A stretch of DNA of 64,000 bases from an uncultured Sphaerochaeta sp. (GTDB lineage: Bacteria; Spirochaetota; Spirochaetia; Sphaerochaetales; Sphaerochaetaceae), in the NCBI RefSeq assembly GCF_963677075.1, contig NZ_OY781873.1:930001-994000 (forward strand), given 5' to 3'. Below are positions 18,412-26,850 of the stretch, in pieces (position 1 is the stretch's first letter; each line of letters begins with the position of its first letter). The position numbers and the translations under genes are program-made. The notes beneath the pieces were generated by a model. It had not been told where the DNA came from. It saw nothing but the letters and a program-made list of their open reading frames with translations, and searched no databases.

Positions 18412-18711
18412 CTATTTCTCTGTTTTCTGTTGGGTGTTGGGTGTTGGGTGTTGGGTGTTGGGTGTTGGGTGTTGGGTGTTGGGTGTTGGGTGTTGGCCGC
18501 GCGAACCGACCTCTGCGTAGTCCAGAAAGGTCAGCACGTTGAATTTCAGTGCATGGCAGAGTCGTAGGATCGTATCCAGCTTTGGTCGCCAGTCGGGATT
18601 TGTGGTGATTTCGGTAATCCACCTGGGATTCGATCCGGTTCGCGCGGCAAGCGTTGTTTCGTCTACTCTGCTTTCTTGCATTGCCCATACGAGTGCTTCT
18701 TGGAATTGCAT
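18412..18711 (-). CDS. Helix-turn-helix protein with a C-terminal heptapeptide repeat (PTPNTQH)
   Basis: 99 residues from ATG 18711 (MQFQEALVWAMQ), preceded by GGAGG. An upstream TTG in the same frame is less likely. Residues ~10-60 look like an XRE/Cro domain (TTLAARTGSNPRWITEITT, then LDTILRLCHALKFNVLTFL). The C-terminus is three to four copies of PTPNTQH, encoded by the GGGTGTT tract at 18432-18494. Because the unit is 7 bp, slippage changes the reading frame of everything after it. It lies directly upstream of a second XRE gene on the same strand. Confidence 0.75.
   Translation of the reverse strand: MQFQEALVWAMQESRVDETTLAARTGSNPRWITEITTNPDWRPKLDTILRLCHALKFNVLTFLDYAEVGSRGQHPTPNTQHPTPNTQHPTPNTQQKTEK
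18429..18496. repeat. Heptanucleotide tandem repeat (GGGTGTT) x 9
   Basis: Nine perfect copies of GGGTGTT run from 18432 to 18494, with partial units on both sides. The tract is in the coding region of the first XRE gene (read on the minus strand as AACACCC). A 7-bp unit makes it a frame-switching microsatellite. Confidence 0.97.
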
Positions 18712-18726
18712 ATACGTAACCTCCAA

Positions 18727-19325
18727 ATTTGTTAGGTACCTCCTAAGGGGGATAAGGTTTGGTATTGCTTCAGAGAATTGGGGAAATGATTTTTTTTATA
18801 ACGGTAGAGGTGAAATGGTTTTTTCTCCAGTTTTCAGTAAATTTACATTTTGTATGTAATTTGTAAGAAAAAACTGACATGTCTTTGCTTATGGCAAGAT
18901 TCTCTGTCTTATAAGCAGAAGATAGTGACAAATTTACGTCAAAATTGTAAAGAAAATCCCAATTCTGAGTTGATGGTAACAAGAAGTAGTGCTAGTATGG
19001 TTTCAAGCGTGTGAAGTGGGAACGGGTAATAACGAGAGACTTCTTGTGTCATAGCTGTAACGTTCTGCTTCCCTTGCAGGTTTTTCTTCTTGAAGGAAGT
19101 TTTTCTTCCTGAATCGAAGATATATACCGAGTATGTTACGGCAGCCGGTATATAACGGGATGGCATTACTGGTTCCTGCATTACCCTCAAGTGGTATGTT
19201 GTGGCGAAGCTGTGCATCCTGTTCCCTGCTGTTTCACTTCAATACTAAGGCAATTAAATCGAAAGCCTTTTTTCGAAGGGTTCCCCCTTCGAAACAGAGC
19301 TACCCATGCTCTACGTTCAAAAAAT
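18727..19325. other. Gene-free stretch upstream of the polysaccharide locus
   Basis: About 600 bp without a supported gene. It must contain the promoter of the XRE pair (near 18727-18790, reading left) and the leader of the winged-helix gene (reading right). It holds one perfect hairpin at 19271-19294 and an AT-rich stretch at 18780-18980. The short frames seen on both strands have no ribosome sites or recognisable products. Confidence 0.5.
19271..19294 (+). promoter_or_regulatory. Perfect 10-bp stem-loop in the leader of the glycan-locus regulator
   Basis: TTTCGAAGGG (19271-19280) is the exact reverse complement of CCCTTCGAAA (19285-19294), with a 4-nt loop. It sits 57 bp before the winged-helix gene. 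No U-tract follows, so it is more likely a leader structure or a protein-binding palindrome than a terminator. Confidence 0.5.
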
Positions 19326-19338
19326 GAACAAATTGTTC
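19326..19338 (+). promoter_or_regulatory. Operator-like palindrome GAACAA-A-TTGTTC
   Basis: A perfect 6-1-6 inverted repeat lies 12 bp upstream of the start codon at 19351, where an autoregulating winged-helix protein would be expected to bind. The role is inferred. Confidence 0.5.
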
Positions 19339-19350
19339 TGACATAACTGT

Positions 19351-19902
19351 ATGCAAAGCGAACCAACAACCAAGGAATTCTCCATCCTATCCTACATTGA
19401 GCAAAACTCAGATGCTACCCAACGACAGCTGTCTGAGCATGTTGGTGTGTCCTTGGGGATGATCAACATTTTGTTGAAGCGTTTGGTGAAGAAGGGTTTG
19501 GTAAAAATTGAGCGACTCCAGCCCAATTCAGTCAAGTACTTCCTCACTCCCCAGGGTATCGCCAGCAAGCTGGAGAGGACGTATGGGTATATCGTGAGGA
19601 CGTATAGGGAGCTCGAGAGCTATAAGGCGAGAGTCATTATGGTTGCTGAGCAGATTGCCAAGAAGCATACGGTCGATGCTGTATACTTCTTTGGACCTAA
19701 CGATGAGTTTGCTGCCATGATATCTGCCTTTATCAGGCTAGATAGTAGTGATGGTCCAGCAATCAAGATTGTTCATGAAGAGAAAGATCTTCTGGAGTAT
19801 TCGAAGAAAGTTCCCATTCTTATTTGGGACCATGAATACGCCGAAGCATTGGAAGGTTCTGGGTATTCGTGGATGAATATAATGCAATCCTTGGATGTCT
19901 AA
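19351..19902 (+). CDS. Winged-helix (MarR-like) transcriptional regulator at the head of the glycan locus
   Basis: This 183-residue protein has an N-terminal winged helix: TQRQLSEHVGVSLGMINILLKRLVKKGLV, then KIERLQPNSVKYFLTPQGI, at about residues 22-72. A helical linker and a C-terminal domain (VDAVYFFGPNDEFAAMISAF, VPILIWDHEYAEAL) follow. Similar winged-helix proteins often precede lipopolysaccharide or exopolysaccharide clusters. A perfect palindrome lies just upstream, and mutually exclusive hairpins follow the stop. It probably controls the locus, though direct evidence is lacking. Confidence 0.8.
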   Translation: MQSEPTTKEFSILSYIEQNSDATQRQLSEHVGVSLGMINILLKRLVKKGLVKIERLQPNSVKYFLTPQGIASKLERTYGYIVRTYRELESYKARVIMVAEQIAKKHTVDAVYFFGPNDEFAAMISAFIRLDSSDGPAIKIVHEEKDLLEYSKKVPILIWDHEYAEALEGSGYSWMNIMQSLDV

Positions 19903-19903
19903 T

Positions 19904-19978
19904 CGGTGCCAGAAGAGGAGCCAGCTGGTGCCAGGTTTCCTATACCTGGCTCCTCTTAGAGCACCAACTGGCTCCGAC
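19904..19978 (+). promoter_or_regulatory. Mutually exclusive hairpins downstream of the regulator gene (attenuator-like)
   Basis: AAGAGGAGCCAG (19913-19924) pairs perfectly with CTGGCTCCTCTT (19946-19957). The overlapping segment 19917-19931 can instead pair with 19961-19975 with one mismatch. An inner GCCAGG/CCTGGC stem at 19930-19950 adds to the first fold. Two alternative strong folds between a regulator and the first biosynthetic gene are reminiscent of an attenuator. No U-tract is seen, so simple termination is doubtful. Confidence 0.5.
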
Positions 19979-20018
19979 CGAGAGGCTTGTATCCTTCATG
20001 ATAACTAGGGGATTATAG

Positions 20019-20162
20019 ATGAATAAACGAGTCTATCTTTCATCTCCAACCATGCATGACTTGGAGATGAAATACATACAAGAAGCATTCGATACCAACT
20101 GGGTAGCTCCACTGGGGAAGAATGTCGATGAATTGGTTGCTTGGAAAACACTAAAATCTTAG
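20019..20162 (+). pseudogene. Truncated DegT/DnrJ/EryC1-type aminotransferase (N-terminal 47 residues)
   Basis: A good ribosome site (AGGGG) and ATG 20019 open a 47-codon frame whose first ~36 residues (MNKRVYLSSPTMHDLEMKYI, QEAFDTNWVAPLGKNVDEL) are the canonical N-terminus of sugar aminotransferases of the DegT family (PglE/WecE-like). The frame then stops, just where the opposing CBS-HEPN gene ends, and the two stop codons overlap. The catalytic domain and PLP lysine are gone, so it cannot be functional. It marks where the original polysaccharide operon was cut by incoming DNA. Confidence 0.85.
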
Positions 20163-21133
20163 CATTTATAAATTTTGGCAAGGAACTCAGCCATCCGAAG
20201 AAGCTTGTTTCTTTGGTCATCATCAATCCCTTCAGGGCTGAAATGCATTACATCATTGCGTATTTGTCGAATATCTTCTAGATTCTGCAAAAAGTGATTA
20301 CGATCAATGCATAATTCTAGCTTCTTCCAATTATCTTCTGTTTGCATAAGTATCAAATACTCACCAAATGTCAAATCATCGATACATTCTATTGTTCTTT
20401 TATCATCTTGATTTTTAAATTGTGCCAATTCTTCAACAAGAAATTTGCCGTCGAGTATTCTACGAATATGTTTTTCAATCTGCTCTAACAAAAGGAAAGG
20501 TTCCGTTACTAATAAGAATTGTGATGATAAATCGGCAGTTGTAACTATACCACAAAGAGTTCTATCCGGCTTATGAACTACTATGAAATCATTTTTGTAA
20601 ATTACTTCAACAGCCGATAAGAGGGGAGTATCTAATGGGAGAATCTTGAGATTCTTGTTTACATAATCTCTGACTAGTTTTGATTCATTTCCATGAGCAA
20701 CAGCTGATCCGATAGTCTTCCATGAAATAAAACCTATTGGTGTTCTTCCTCCTGTAGTAACAGGCAACTGAGAATAGTCATAGTATATCATCTTTGTGAC
20801 GGCTTCTTGTAAAGGCGCATCATTATTGATAGTCATAGGTACTTGATTGGCAGCTTCTAACACTGCAAGTTTTCTTATTGGGTCCTTTCCAACTTTTGAT
20901 GTTGCTCTTTTTTTATGTCTCAAGATAATTTTCCCATCAATCCATCCATTAGAATAATCGGGTGTTACTTCTAATTGATGCGAAGAAAGAAACGTATCGA
21001 CAATTCGTATATTGTTTCTTGTTCTCTTCTGACAACCGAGAGAGTTGAGAAGCATTCTGGGAGTAATATCAAATGTTGCAGAGTCATCTTCTTGGATTTT
21101 TGCTACCATTAAATCAAGTTCTTGTTCTGGCAT
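20159..21133 (-). CDS. CBS-domain protein with C-terminal HEPN-like domain
   Basis: This 324-residue protein runs against the surrounding operon. Residues ~95-225 form a CBS pair (VPMTINNDAPLQEAVTKMIYY, YSQLPVTTGGRTPIGFISWK, LKILPLDTPLLSAVEVIYK, LCGIVTTADLSS), which usually binds adenine nucleotides. The C-terminus carries RQIRNDVMHFSP at about residue 295, an R-N-x-x-x-H core like the active site of HEPN domains (Swt1-like or abortive-infection RNases). Together this suggests a nucleotide-sensing protein that may act as an RNase or a toxin. It sits exactly where a DegT aminotransferase gene is broken and is probably recently acquired. The function is inferred. Confidence 0.65.
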   Translation of the reverse strand: MPEQELDLMVAKIQEDDSATFDITPRMLLNSLGCQKRTRNNIRIVDTFLSSHQLEVTPDYSNGWIDGKIILRHKKRATSKVGKDPIRKLAVLEAANQVPMTINNDAPLQEAVTKMIYYDYSQLPVTTGGRTPIGFISWKTIGSAVAHGNESKLVRDYVNKNLKILPLDTPLLSAVEVIYKNDFIVVHKPDRTLCGIVTTADLSSQFLLVTEPFLLLEQIEKHIRRILDGKFLVEELAQFKNQDDKRTIECIDDLTFGEYLILMQTEDNWKKLELCIDRNHFLQNLEDIRQIRNDVMHFSPEGIDDDQRNKLLRMAEFLAKIYKC

Positions 21134-21289
21134 ACTACCTTCCTTATTTGATAAAGGTTTGCAATATTACTAATTAGATTTCTAATCACTAATATTGTTA
21201 TCATATCATCAATTAGCTATTTTTCAAGGCTTATAAAATAGATAGAAAGAATAATTGATGAAAATCAAACATAAATATTTGGATGAAAA

Positions 21290-22129
21290 ATGCCTTTGAA
21301 ACTTATGTATATTACAAATAGCCCACAAATTGCACTAATTGCAGAACAATATGGTGTTGATAGAATTTGGATTGATCTAGAGACTCTTGGGAAAGAAGAA
21401 CGCCAGAAGGGGTTGAATTCAGTAAAGTCAAATCACTCGATTTCAGATATTGCATTAATTTCAAAAAGACTTACAACTGCTGAGATGCTTGTTAGAGTTA
21501 ATCCATGGAATTTAAAATCTTTAAAGGAAGTTGATCAGGTAATACAGGCTGGTGCTGAATTGATAATGCTCCCAATGTGGAGAAATAAAGTTGAGGTTAA
21601 GTCCTTTATTGATGCAGTTGGATGTAGAGCAAAGACAGTTTTACTTCTTGAAACAGAGGAGGCTGTTGAATGCCTAGACGATGTTCTTTCTCTCCCTGGA
21701 ATAGACGAGATACATATTGGTTTGAATGACCTTCATCTTGCTTTAGGGCTGACCTTCATGTTTGAATTATTGGCAAATGGTACTGTAGAGGTACTTTGCA
21801 AAAAAATACAAAGAGCAGGAATTCCTTATGGTTTTGGAGGAATAGCAAAGATTGGTGAAGGATTGTTGCCTGCTGAAAAGATTATTTTGGAACATTATCG
21901 TCTTGGTTCAACAAGAGCAATTCTGTCAAGAACATTTTGCGATACTGTTCATATCCAGGATATTGAAGAGATCAGAAAATTATTTGAATTGAATATGAAG
22001 AATCTTAGGAAATTCGAAAAATACGCTGTGCGTCAAAATGAAAAGACTCTATTGAAAAATCAAGCAGAGGTCTTGGTTGGCGTGGAAGCTATTGTTGAAA
22101 AGATAAAAAGGGCAAGTATTCATGAATGA
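21290..22129 (+). CDS. HpcH/HpaI aldolase / citrate-lyase-beta-like protein
   Basis: This 279-residue protein has the TIM-barrel pattern of the HpcH/HpaI family: VDRIWIDLETLGKEER at the N-terminus (metal-binding acidic motif), LVRVNPWN, GAELIMLPMW, VLLLETEEAVECLDDVL and IDEIHIGLNDLHLALG. The family makes or cleaves 2-keto-4-hydroxy acids using pyruvate-type substrates. It overlaps the following PLP decarboxylase gene by 8 nt. Its presence inside a surface-glycan locus is unusual and suggests that an unusual acid or amino component is made here. Confidence 0.8.
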   Translation: MPLKLMYITNSPQIALIAEQYGVDRIWIDLETLGKEERQKGLNSVKSNHSISDIALISKRLTTAEMLVRVNPWNLKSLKEVDQVIQAGAELIMLPMWRNKVEVKSFIDAVGCRAKTVLLLETEEAVECLDDVLSLPGIDEIHIGLNDLHLALGLTFMFELLANGTVEVLCKKIQRAGIPYGFGGIAKIGEGLLPAEKIILEHYRLGSTRAILSRTFCDTVHIQDIEEIRKLFELNMKNLRKFEKYAVRQNEKTLLKNQAEVLVGVEAIVEKIKRASIHE

Positions 22130-23327
22130 TAAACAATTGCTTACGTTGCAAAAGGATTTTGGAAAAGCTTTTTATTTGCTAGATTCGGTACAGTTTAGAA
22201 AAAATTATAAAGAATTGGCAGAAGCCTTTTCGTCAATATATCCAAAATTCAATATAGCGTATTCATATAAGACAAATTATACTCCAAAGCTTTGCAAAAT
22301 AGTAAATGAACTTGGAGGTTATGCAGAAGTGGTTTCTGATATGGAAATGGAAATAGCTCTTCGAGTAGGAGTAAAGCCAGAAGCCATAATCTGGAATGGG
22401 CCAATCAAGAACTATGAAAAAGTTGAGCATTTTCTTTTGGATGGGGGGAAAGTCAATCTTGATTCTCTGTATGAAGTCTCCCTAATTAAATCTATTGCAG
22501 AAAAGTATCCGCATAATCGATTAAATATTGGAATCAGGGTGAACTTTGAAATAAATGATGGTGTAGTTTCAAGATTTGGCTTTGATGTTGACTCTGACGA
22601 ATTTAAGAAAGTTTTTGAGTTAACCAAAATTCATAATATTCATCTATACGGGGTGCAATGCCATTTTGCTACGAGAAGACTTGACACTTGGAGGCCTAGG
22701 GCTGAAAGAATGATTAGTATTTTTGATTCCTTGGGGATAGTTCCTGAAATTATTGACCTAGGTGGAGGTTTATTCGGCAAGATGGATAGTTCTTTACAAG
22801 CCCAATTTGAATCAAAAATTCCAACATATGAAGAGTATGCATCAGAGGTTGCCTTTCTTTTTGTAGAGCGATATGGCCGTAGTAATGGTCCGACACTCCT
22901 GCTTGAACCTGGGAGCGCGCTAGTTGGTGATTGTATGCAATTTGTAACTGTCGTTGAGAATGTCAAAGATATTAGAGGAAAAAAAATAGCAACTGTTCTC
23001 GGAAGTATCTACAATATTAATCCCACTCTTAACAAGAAGAATCCCCCATTGAGAGTAGTGAATTCTGGAGCAATCCAAGAATATTTTGAAGATTTGGATT
23101 TTGGAGGATACACTTGTATTGAATCTGACTATATTTATCGTCATTATCAGGGCAAACTTGCAGTCGGTGATCTGCTCGTATTTGGAAATGCGGGGTCATA
23201 CTCTGTAGTGCTTAAACCCCCTTTTATTCTTCCCAATTTTCCTATACTTGATACTAGCGAAGGAAAGATTGAAGTATTAAAACATGCAGAAACATTTGAC
23301 GATATTTTCCATACATTTGAATTTTAG
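22122..23327 (+). CDS. PLP-dependent amino-acid decarboxylase, fold type III (LysA/SpeC-like)
   Basis: This 401-residue protein has the alanine-racemase-fold layout of diaminopimelate, ornithine and arginine decarboxylases. FNIAYSYKTNYTPKLCK holds the Schiff-base Lys at about residue 50, then GYAEVVSDMEMEIAL, GVQCHFATRR, the phosphate-binding IDLGGGLFG and LLLEPGSALVGD. It would decarboxylate an amino acid, or act on a related substrate. It overlaps the aldolase gene upstream and lies 7 bp before the sugar-transferase gene. It is unlikely to be housekeeping LysA in this context. It may supply an amine used to decorate the glycan. Confidence 0.8.
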   Translation: MNDKQLLTLQKDFGKAFYLLDSVQFRKNYKELAEAFSSIYPKFNIAYSYKTNYTPKLCKIVNELGGYAEVVSDMEMEIALRVGVKPEAIIWNGPIKNYEKVEHFLLDGGKVNLDSLYEVSLIKSIAEKYPHNRLNIGIRVNFEINDGVVSRFGFDVDSDEFKKVFELTKIHNIHLYGVQCHFATRRLDTWRPRAERMISIFDSLGIVPEIIDLGGGLFGKMDSSLQAQFESKIPTYEEYASEVAFLFVERYGRSNGPTLLLEPGSALVGDCMQFVTVVENVKDIRGKKIATVLGSIYNINPTLNKKNPPLRVVNSGAIQEYFEDLDFGGYTCIESDYIYRHYQGKLAVGDLLVFGNAGSYSVVLKPPFILPNFPILDTSEGKIEVLKHAETFDDIFHTFEF

Positions 23328-23334
23328 GGGCCAT

Positions 23335-24012
23335 ATGATAAATCTTGCCATTAAACGTATATTCGATATTGTAAGCTCTCTTCTTGTAATAATTTTTCTA
23401 ATACCCCTTTGGATAATTATTCCTATTGTCATCAAGAGGGATTCAAAGGGTCCTGTATTGTTTAAGCAAAAAAGATTAACAAAAGATGGAAGAGTTTTTG
23501 AAATGTATAAGTTTCGTTCGATGGTAGTAAATGCTGATAAGATGGAGGCTGGACTTTTTAATTTTAGAGATGACCCAAGAGTGACTAAGTTAGGTAGATT
23601 TTTACGCAATAGCAGTATTGATGAACTTCCTCAACTTTTTAATATCTTTAAAGGTGATATGTCTGTTATTGGCCCAAGGCCTTGCGTAGTGAATGAGTTG
23701 GGGGATTTTCCAACTTTGAATAAGAGATACAAAAAGCGGTTCCTTATGAAAGCGGGATTAACTGGATTGGCTCAGGTGAAAGGACGTAATGATATTATTT
23801 GGGATGAAAAGGTTACATTTGACAATCAATACATCGATAATTTTAGGAAGTATGGTATTTTGATTGATTTTAAGTTGATTTTCCTCTCCATTCTCAAGGT
23901 TTTTAAAAAGGATGAAATCTACGAGTCAAAAATCAATGATTATATGAGCGATGCAGAAGCTGCCAAGATTGCCGAAGAGGAGATTATTCGAATCGCACAT
24001 TTGCCTGATTAA
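23335..24012 (+). CDS. Undecaprenyl-phosphate sugar phosphotransferase (priming bacterial sugar transferase)
   Basis: 225 residues from ATG 23335 (MINLAIKRIFDIVSSLL). It has one N-terminal hydrophobic hairpin and then the WbaP/PglC-type catalytic domain: GPVLFKQKRLTKDGRVFEMY, KFRSM, the TKLGRFLRNSSIDELPQLFN motif and SVIGPRP. It transfers the first sugar-1-phosphate to undecaprenyl phosphate at the inner membrane, starting repeat-unit assembly. It is the monotopic short form. It follows the decarboxylase gene by 7 bp. Confidence 0.92.
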   Translation: MINLAIKRIFDIVSSLLVIIFLIPLWIIIPIVIKRDSKGPVLFKQKRLTKDGRVFEMYKFRSMVVNADKMEAGLFNFRDDPRVTKLGRFLRNSSIDELPQLFNIFKGDMSVIGPRPCVVNELGDFPTLNKRYKKRFLMKAGLTGLAQVKGRNDIIWDEKVTFDNQYIDNFRKYGILIDFKLIFLSILKVFKKDEIYESKINDYMSDAEAAKIAEEEIIRIAHLPD

Positions 24013-24037
24013 GTGTAGCTCAAAAGGAAAATGATTT

Positions 24038-24955
24038 ATGAAAACAGAAGTGAGTAACAGATTCATCTGGTTTATGGGTGAAATACTAAATGTAAATGAT
24101 GCAAAGATAAATATTCTTTCACCCACCTCTCAATTTGGTTTGAATGTATTTGAAGGTATCCCTTGTTATTGGAATGATGAAGAGAAGCAGCTATATGCAT
24201 TCCGACTTCGTGATCACTATGCACGATTATTGAGATCTGCAAGGCTATTGCAGTTGGATTGTCCATACACCGAAGAAGAAATGAAAAAATCTCTCATCGA
24301 TGTGGTAAGAGCAAATGAGTATTCAGAGAATATTTCTGTTAGACAGACATTATTTGTTGATGGATTTGGTTCTTGGGGTTCTGAAGGACCCGTTGATATG
24401 TTCATAGCGCCTATCCCTAAAGGGAAGACAAGCTCAGAGTATAATAAGAAAGGTTTGCATTGTTGTATTACATCCTGGACCCGGATCAACGACAACAGTC
24501 TTTCTCCGAGAATCAAATGTGGAGCGAATTATATTAATAGTCGTATGGGGCAAAGAGAAGCAATGCGTAATGGGTATGATACATGTATATTTCTAAATGA
24601 AGCTGGGAAAATTTCAGAAGGACCTGGTTCTTGTTTCTTTATGGTAAAAAATGGCGTTCTCATTACTCCTCCACTGACGGATTCTGTACTTGAGAGTATA
24701 ACGAGAGATACTGTAATTAAGTTAGCAACAAAGCAGGGCATAGAGGTTTTGGAACGGAGTATTGATCGAACAGAACTCTATACATGCGATGAAGCTTTTC
24801 TGTGTGGTTCTGCTATGGAACTAACACCCATTCTCAGTATTGATCAATATACTGTTGGAATTGGGGGAGTTGGAAGTATCACAGAGGGTTTACATGATGC
24901 TTACTTAACAGCTGTAAATGGGGGGAATCATGAATGGATAACACCAATTTATTAA
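24038..24955 (+). CDS. Class-IV (IlvE/D-amino-acid type) PLP aminotransferase
   Basis: The 305 residues are typical of branched-chain or D-amino-acid aminotransferases and aminodeoxychorismate lyases: GLNVFEGIPCYW, FRLRDHYARLLRSA, SPRIKCGANYINSRMGQREA (catalytic Lys in IKCGAN), FLNEAGKISEGPGSCFF and EAFLCGSAMELTPI. It transfers an amino group to or from a 2-keto acid. In this locus it may convert the keto acid made by the HpcH-type aldolase into an amino acid. Housekeeping IlvE is possible but would be out of place. Confidence 0.85.
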   Translation: MKTEVSNRFIWFMGEILNVNDAKINILSPTSQFGLNVFEGIPCYWNDEEKQLYAFRLRDHYARLLRSARLLQLDCPYTEEEMKKSLIDVVRANEYSENISVRQTLFVDGFGSWGSEGPVDMFIAPIPKGKTSSEYNKKGLHCCITSWTRINDNSLSPRIKCGANYINSRMGQREAMRNGYDTCIFLNEAGKISEGPGSCFFMVKNGVLITPPLTDSVLESITRDTVIKLATKQGIEVLERSIDRTELYTCDEAFLCGSAMELTPILSIDQYTVGIGGVGSITEGLHDAYLTAVNGGNHEWITPIY

Positions 24956-24970
24956 TAATCGGATGGTTTT

Positions 24971-25732
24971 ATGGACTTTGTTAAGGATTTGGTTTCTGTA
25001 ATTATACCCGTTTATAATGCTGAGAAATTTCTTCAAGCGACTTTGCATTCTGTTATCAATCAAACCTATAAAAATATCGAAATTGTTATAGTTGATGATT
25101 GTTCTACTGATAATTCTGCAGAGATAATAAGACATTTTATTTCTAATCAAATAGAGATTGTGTATTATTTGCAGGATAAAAATAGAGGAGCTGGAGCTGC
25201 TAGAAACAAGGCTTTAGAACTGGCTAGGGGGCAGTATGTTGCATTCTTGGATAGTGATGATATTTGGTTGTTTGAAAAGATTGAACGTCAAATAAGCCTG
25301 ATGAAAGAGAAAAGAACTGGGTTTTGTTATGCTGCGATTGAAATGATAGACGAGAATAATCAAATAGTTAAGACTAAACGTAAGATAAAAGAAACTTGTG
25401 ACTATCACTATCTTTTACGCAATACGATTATTGCAACATCTACTGTAATAATTGATAGAATTATTCTAGGTGATTTTAAAATGCCTCTCAGAAGAGGTGG
25501 GCAAGACTATGCAACTTGGTTGATGCTCCTTAGGAATGGTGAAGTTGCTTATGGAATTAATGAGGTAATGAGCCAATACCGGTTAGTCAGTGGGTCCTTA
25601 TCTTCAAATAAGTTAAAAAGTATTAAACAAGTTTGGGAAATTCAGACTCAAGATGAGAAGATTGGAAAAGGTTCAGCTGCATTGAATGTGATTGGGTTTG
25701 TTTTGAATGCGGTGAAGAAATATTGGATTTAG
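24971..25732 (+). CDS. Glycosyltransferase family 2
   Basis: The 253 residues have the GT-A fold landmarks: VSVIIPVYNAEKFLQATLHS, INQTYKNIEIVIVDDCSTDN, GAGAARNKALELARGQYVAF and the metal-binding LDSDDIW at about residue 95. It adds a sugar to the growing lipid-linked repeat unit on the cytoplasmic face. It lies 15 bp after the aminotransferase gene. The IS4-type element begins about 20 bp beyond its stop, separating it from the rest of the glycan operon. Donor and acceptor are unknown. Confidence 0.88.
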   Translation: MDFVKDLVSVIIPVYNAEKFLQATLHSVINQTYKNIEIVIVDDCSTDNSAEIIRHFISNQIEIVYYLQDKNRGAGAARNKALELARGQYVAFLDSDDIWLFEKIERQISLMKEKRTGFCYAAIEMIDENNQIVKTKRKIKETCDYHYLLRNTIIATSTVIIDRIILGDFKMPLRRGGQDYATWLMLLRNGEVAYGINEVMSQYRLVSGSLSSNKLKSIKQVWEIQTQDEKIGKGSAALNVIGFVLNAVKKYWI

Positions 25733-25779
25733 TATATTTTTATCAATGTTCACAACTTAAGCCCAACTCCCCCAAAATC

Positions 25780-26809
25780 TTAACAATTTGACTTGTGATT
25801 ATGATGGAATTTGGTCTTTCGCTTGTTTTCCGCCCTTGGTACTGTCCGCCCTGGTTTTATGGGGCAGACAAACTTTTCCGCCCTCTGGATAATCTTATTC
25901 ATCCGCAATGTCAGGGTCTTCGGAGTTTTTGCGGTAAGCGCATAAATGAGGTCGTCACGCATGATTCCGACGAATATATTCCGGTTAACCTGATACTCAT
26001 ACTTGTTGCCTTTGTCTTCCCTCTCCTTGCTGATCTGCTCGTCCACGTCCTCTTCAAGGACCATGAGCATGGTGGAGGCGAGTATGGTCGCCCAGAAGTC
26101 CTGCTTGAGGGTATTCTCTGTTTTCCCGGTGAAGTTTTCCAGCTGGAATCGGTTCTTCAAGAGCAGGTAGGAGCCCTCGATGCCCCACCTCATGAAGTAC
26201 AGCCGTTTGAATTCCTCAGTCTCGTGCTCGGTGTCATTGGTGATCAGGGTCTCTACCTGGCCTGAGCTGAGCTCGAACTTTATGACCCGGATGACTGATC
26301 CCTCACTAGTGACTGTTGTATCACATCCAAGGGGAAGAGCATCAATCTCACAGTTGAACTTGGTCCTGCAGCGCATGAGGTATATCATCCCCATCTTCTC
26401 AAATTCCTGGATGAGAGCGATGGAGGGATACCCCCTGTCGAAGGTAAACATGCTTTTCCTGTCCCCAGGACGTAATTTCTCATACCTTTTCATATGGGAG
26501 ACCGCACAGGACCGTTCATTGTATTCGGATGAGAACACTGCATCTATCAGGCGGTTATTGCTGATGTCATACAGACAGGAGCCCAGGGCGGTGGGGGAAG
26601 ATGCTTTGGCGCCGGTGCAGAAATATTTCTCCCTCAGCTCGGGAAGGTTGGGAAGGGCTATCTTGGTCCCGTCAACAGCAAGATATGTCCATCCGCTGTC
26701 ACTGCGGGCAGGAAGCCTACCCATCAAACCCTGATACTCGTCCTCGATCTGTTGCTCGAAGAGCGTCCTGAGCGGATACTCGGAAATCTGGTTCCTTGCC
26801 TTGCTGAAG
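25780..26809 (-). pseudogene. IS4-family transposase, C-terminal part
   Basis: This part carries the DDE catalytic domain: DGTKIALPN (first Asp), FTFDRGYPS (second Asp) and the YREK signature around YFMRWGIEGSYLLLKNRF. The frame seems to begin with residues encoded by the end of the inserted IS. The true sequence starts at FSKARNQISEYPL, immediately inside the target duplication at 26805-26809. When the nested element and one duplication copy are removed, this part joins in frame with 28959-29205 to give a 423-residue transposase. As it stands, the gene is disrupted. Confidence 0.9.
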
Positions 26810-26850
26810 TGTGAACTCTGCATAAAAGTTACACTCAAGCGTCTTGGCGG

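Noticed and set aside
18429..18496. CRISPR-like array
   Set aside because: The units are 7 bp and contiguous with no spacers, so it is a microsatellite.
18939..19217. 92-codon minus-strand frame in the gap before the glycan locus
   Set aside because: No ribosome site and no protein-like pattern. The region is better read as leader or promoter DNA.
20019..20162. Genuine 47-residue small protein
   Set aside because: The sequence is the standard N-terminus of DegT aminotransferases and stops before any catalytic residue.
25795..26734. Plus-strand frames opposite the IS4-type transposase piece
   Set aside because: The minus strand carries the DDE and YREK motifs. The plus-strand frames have no ribosome site or recognisable product.
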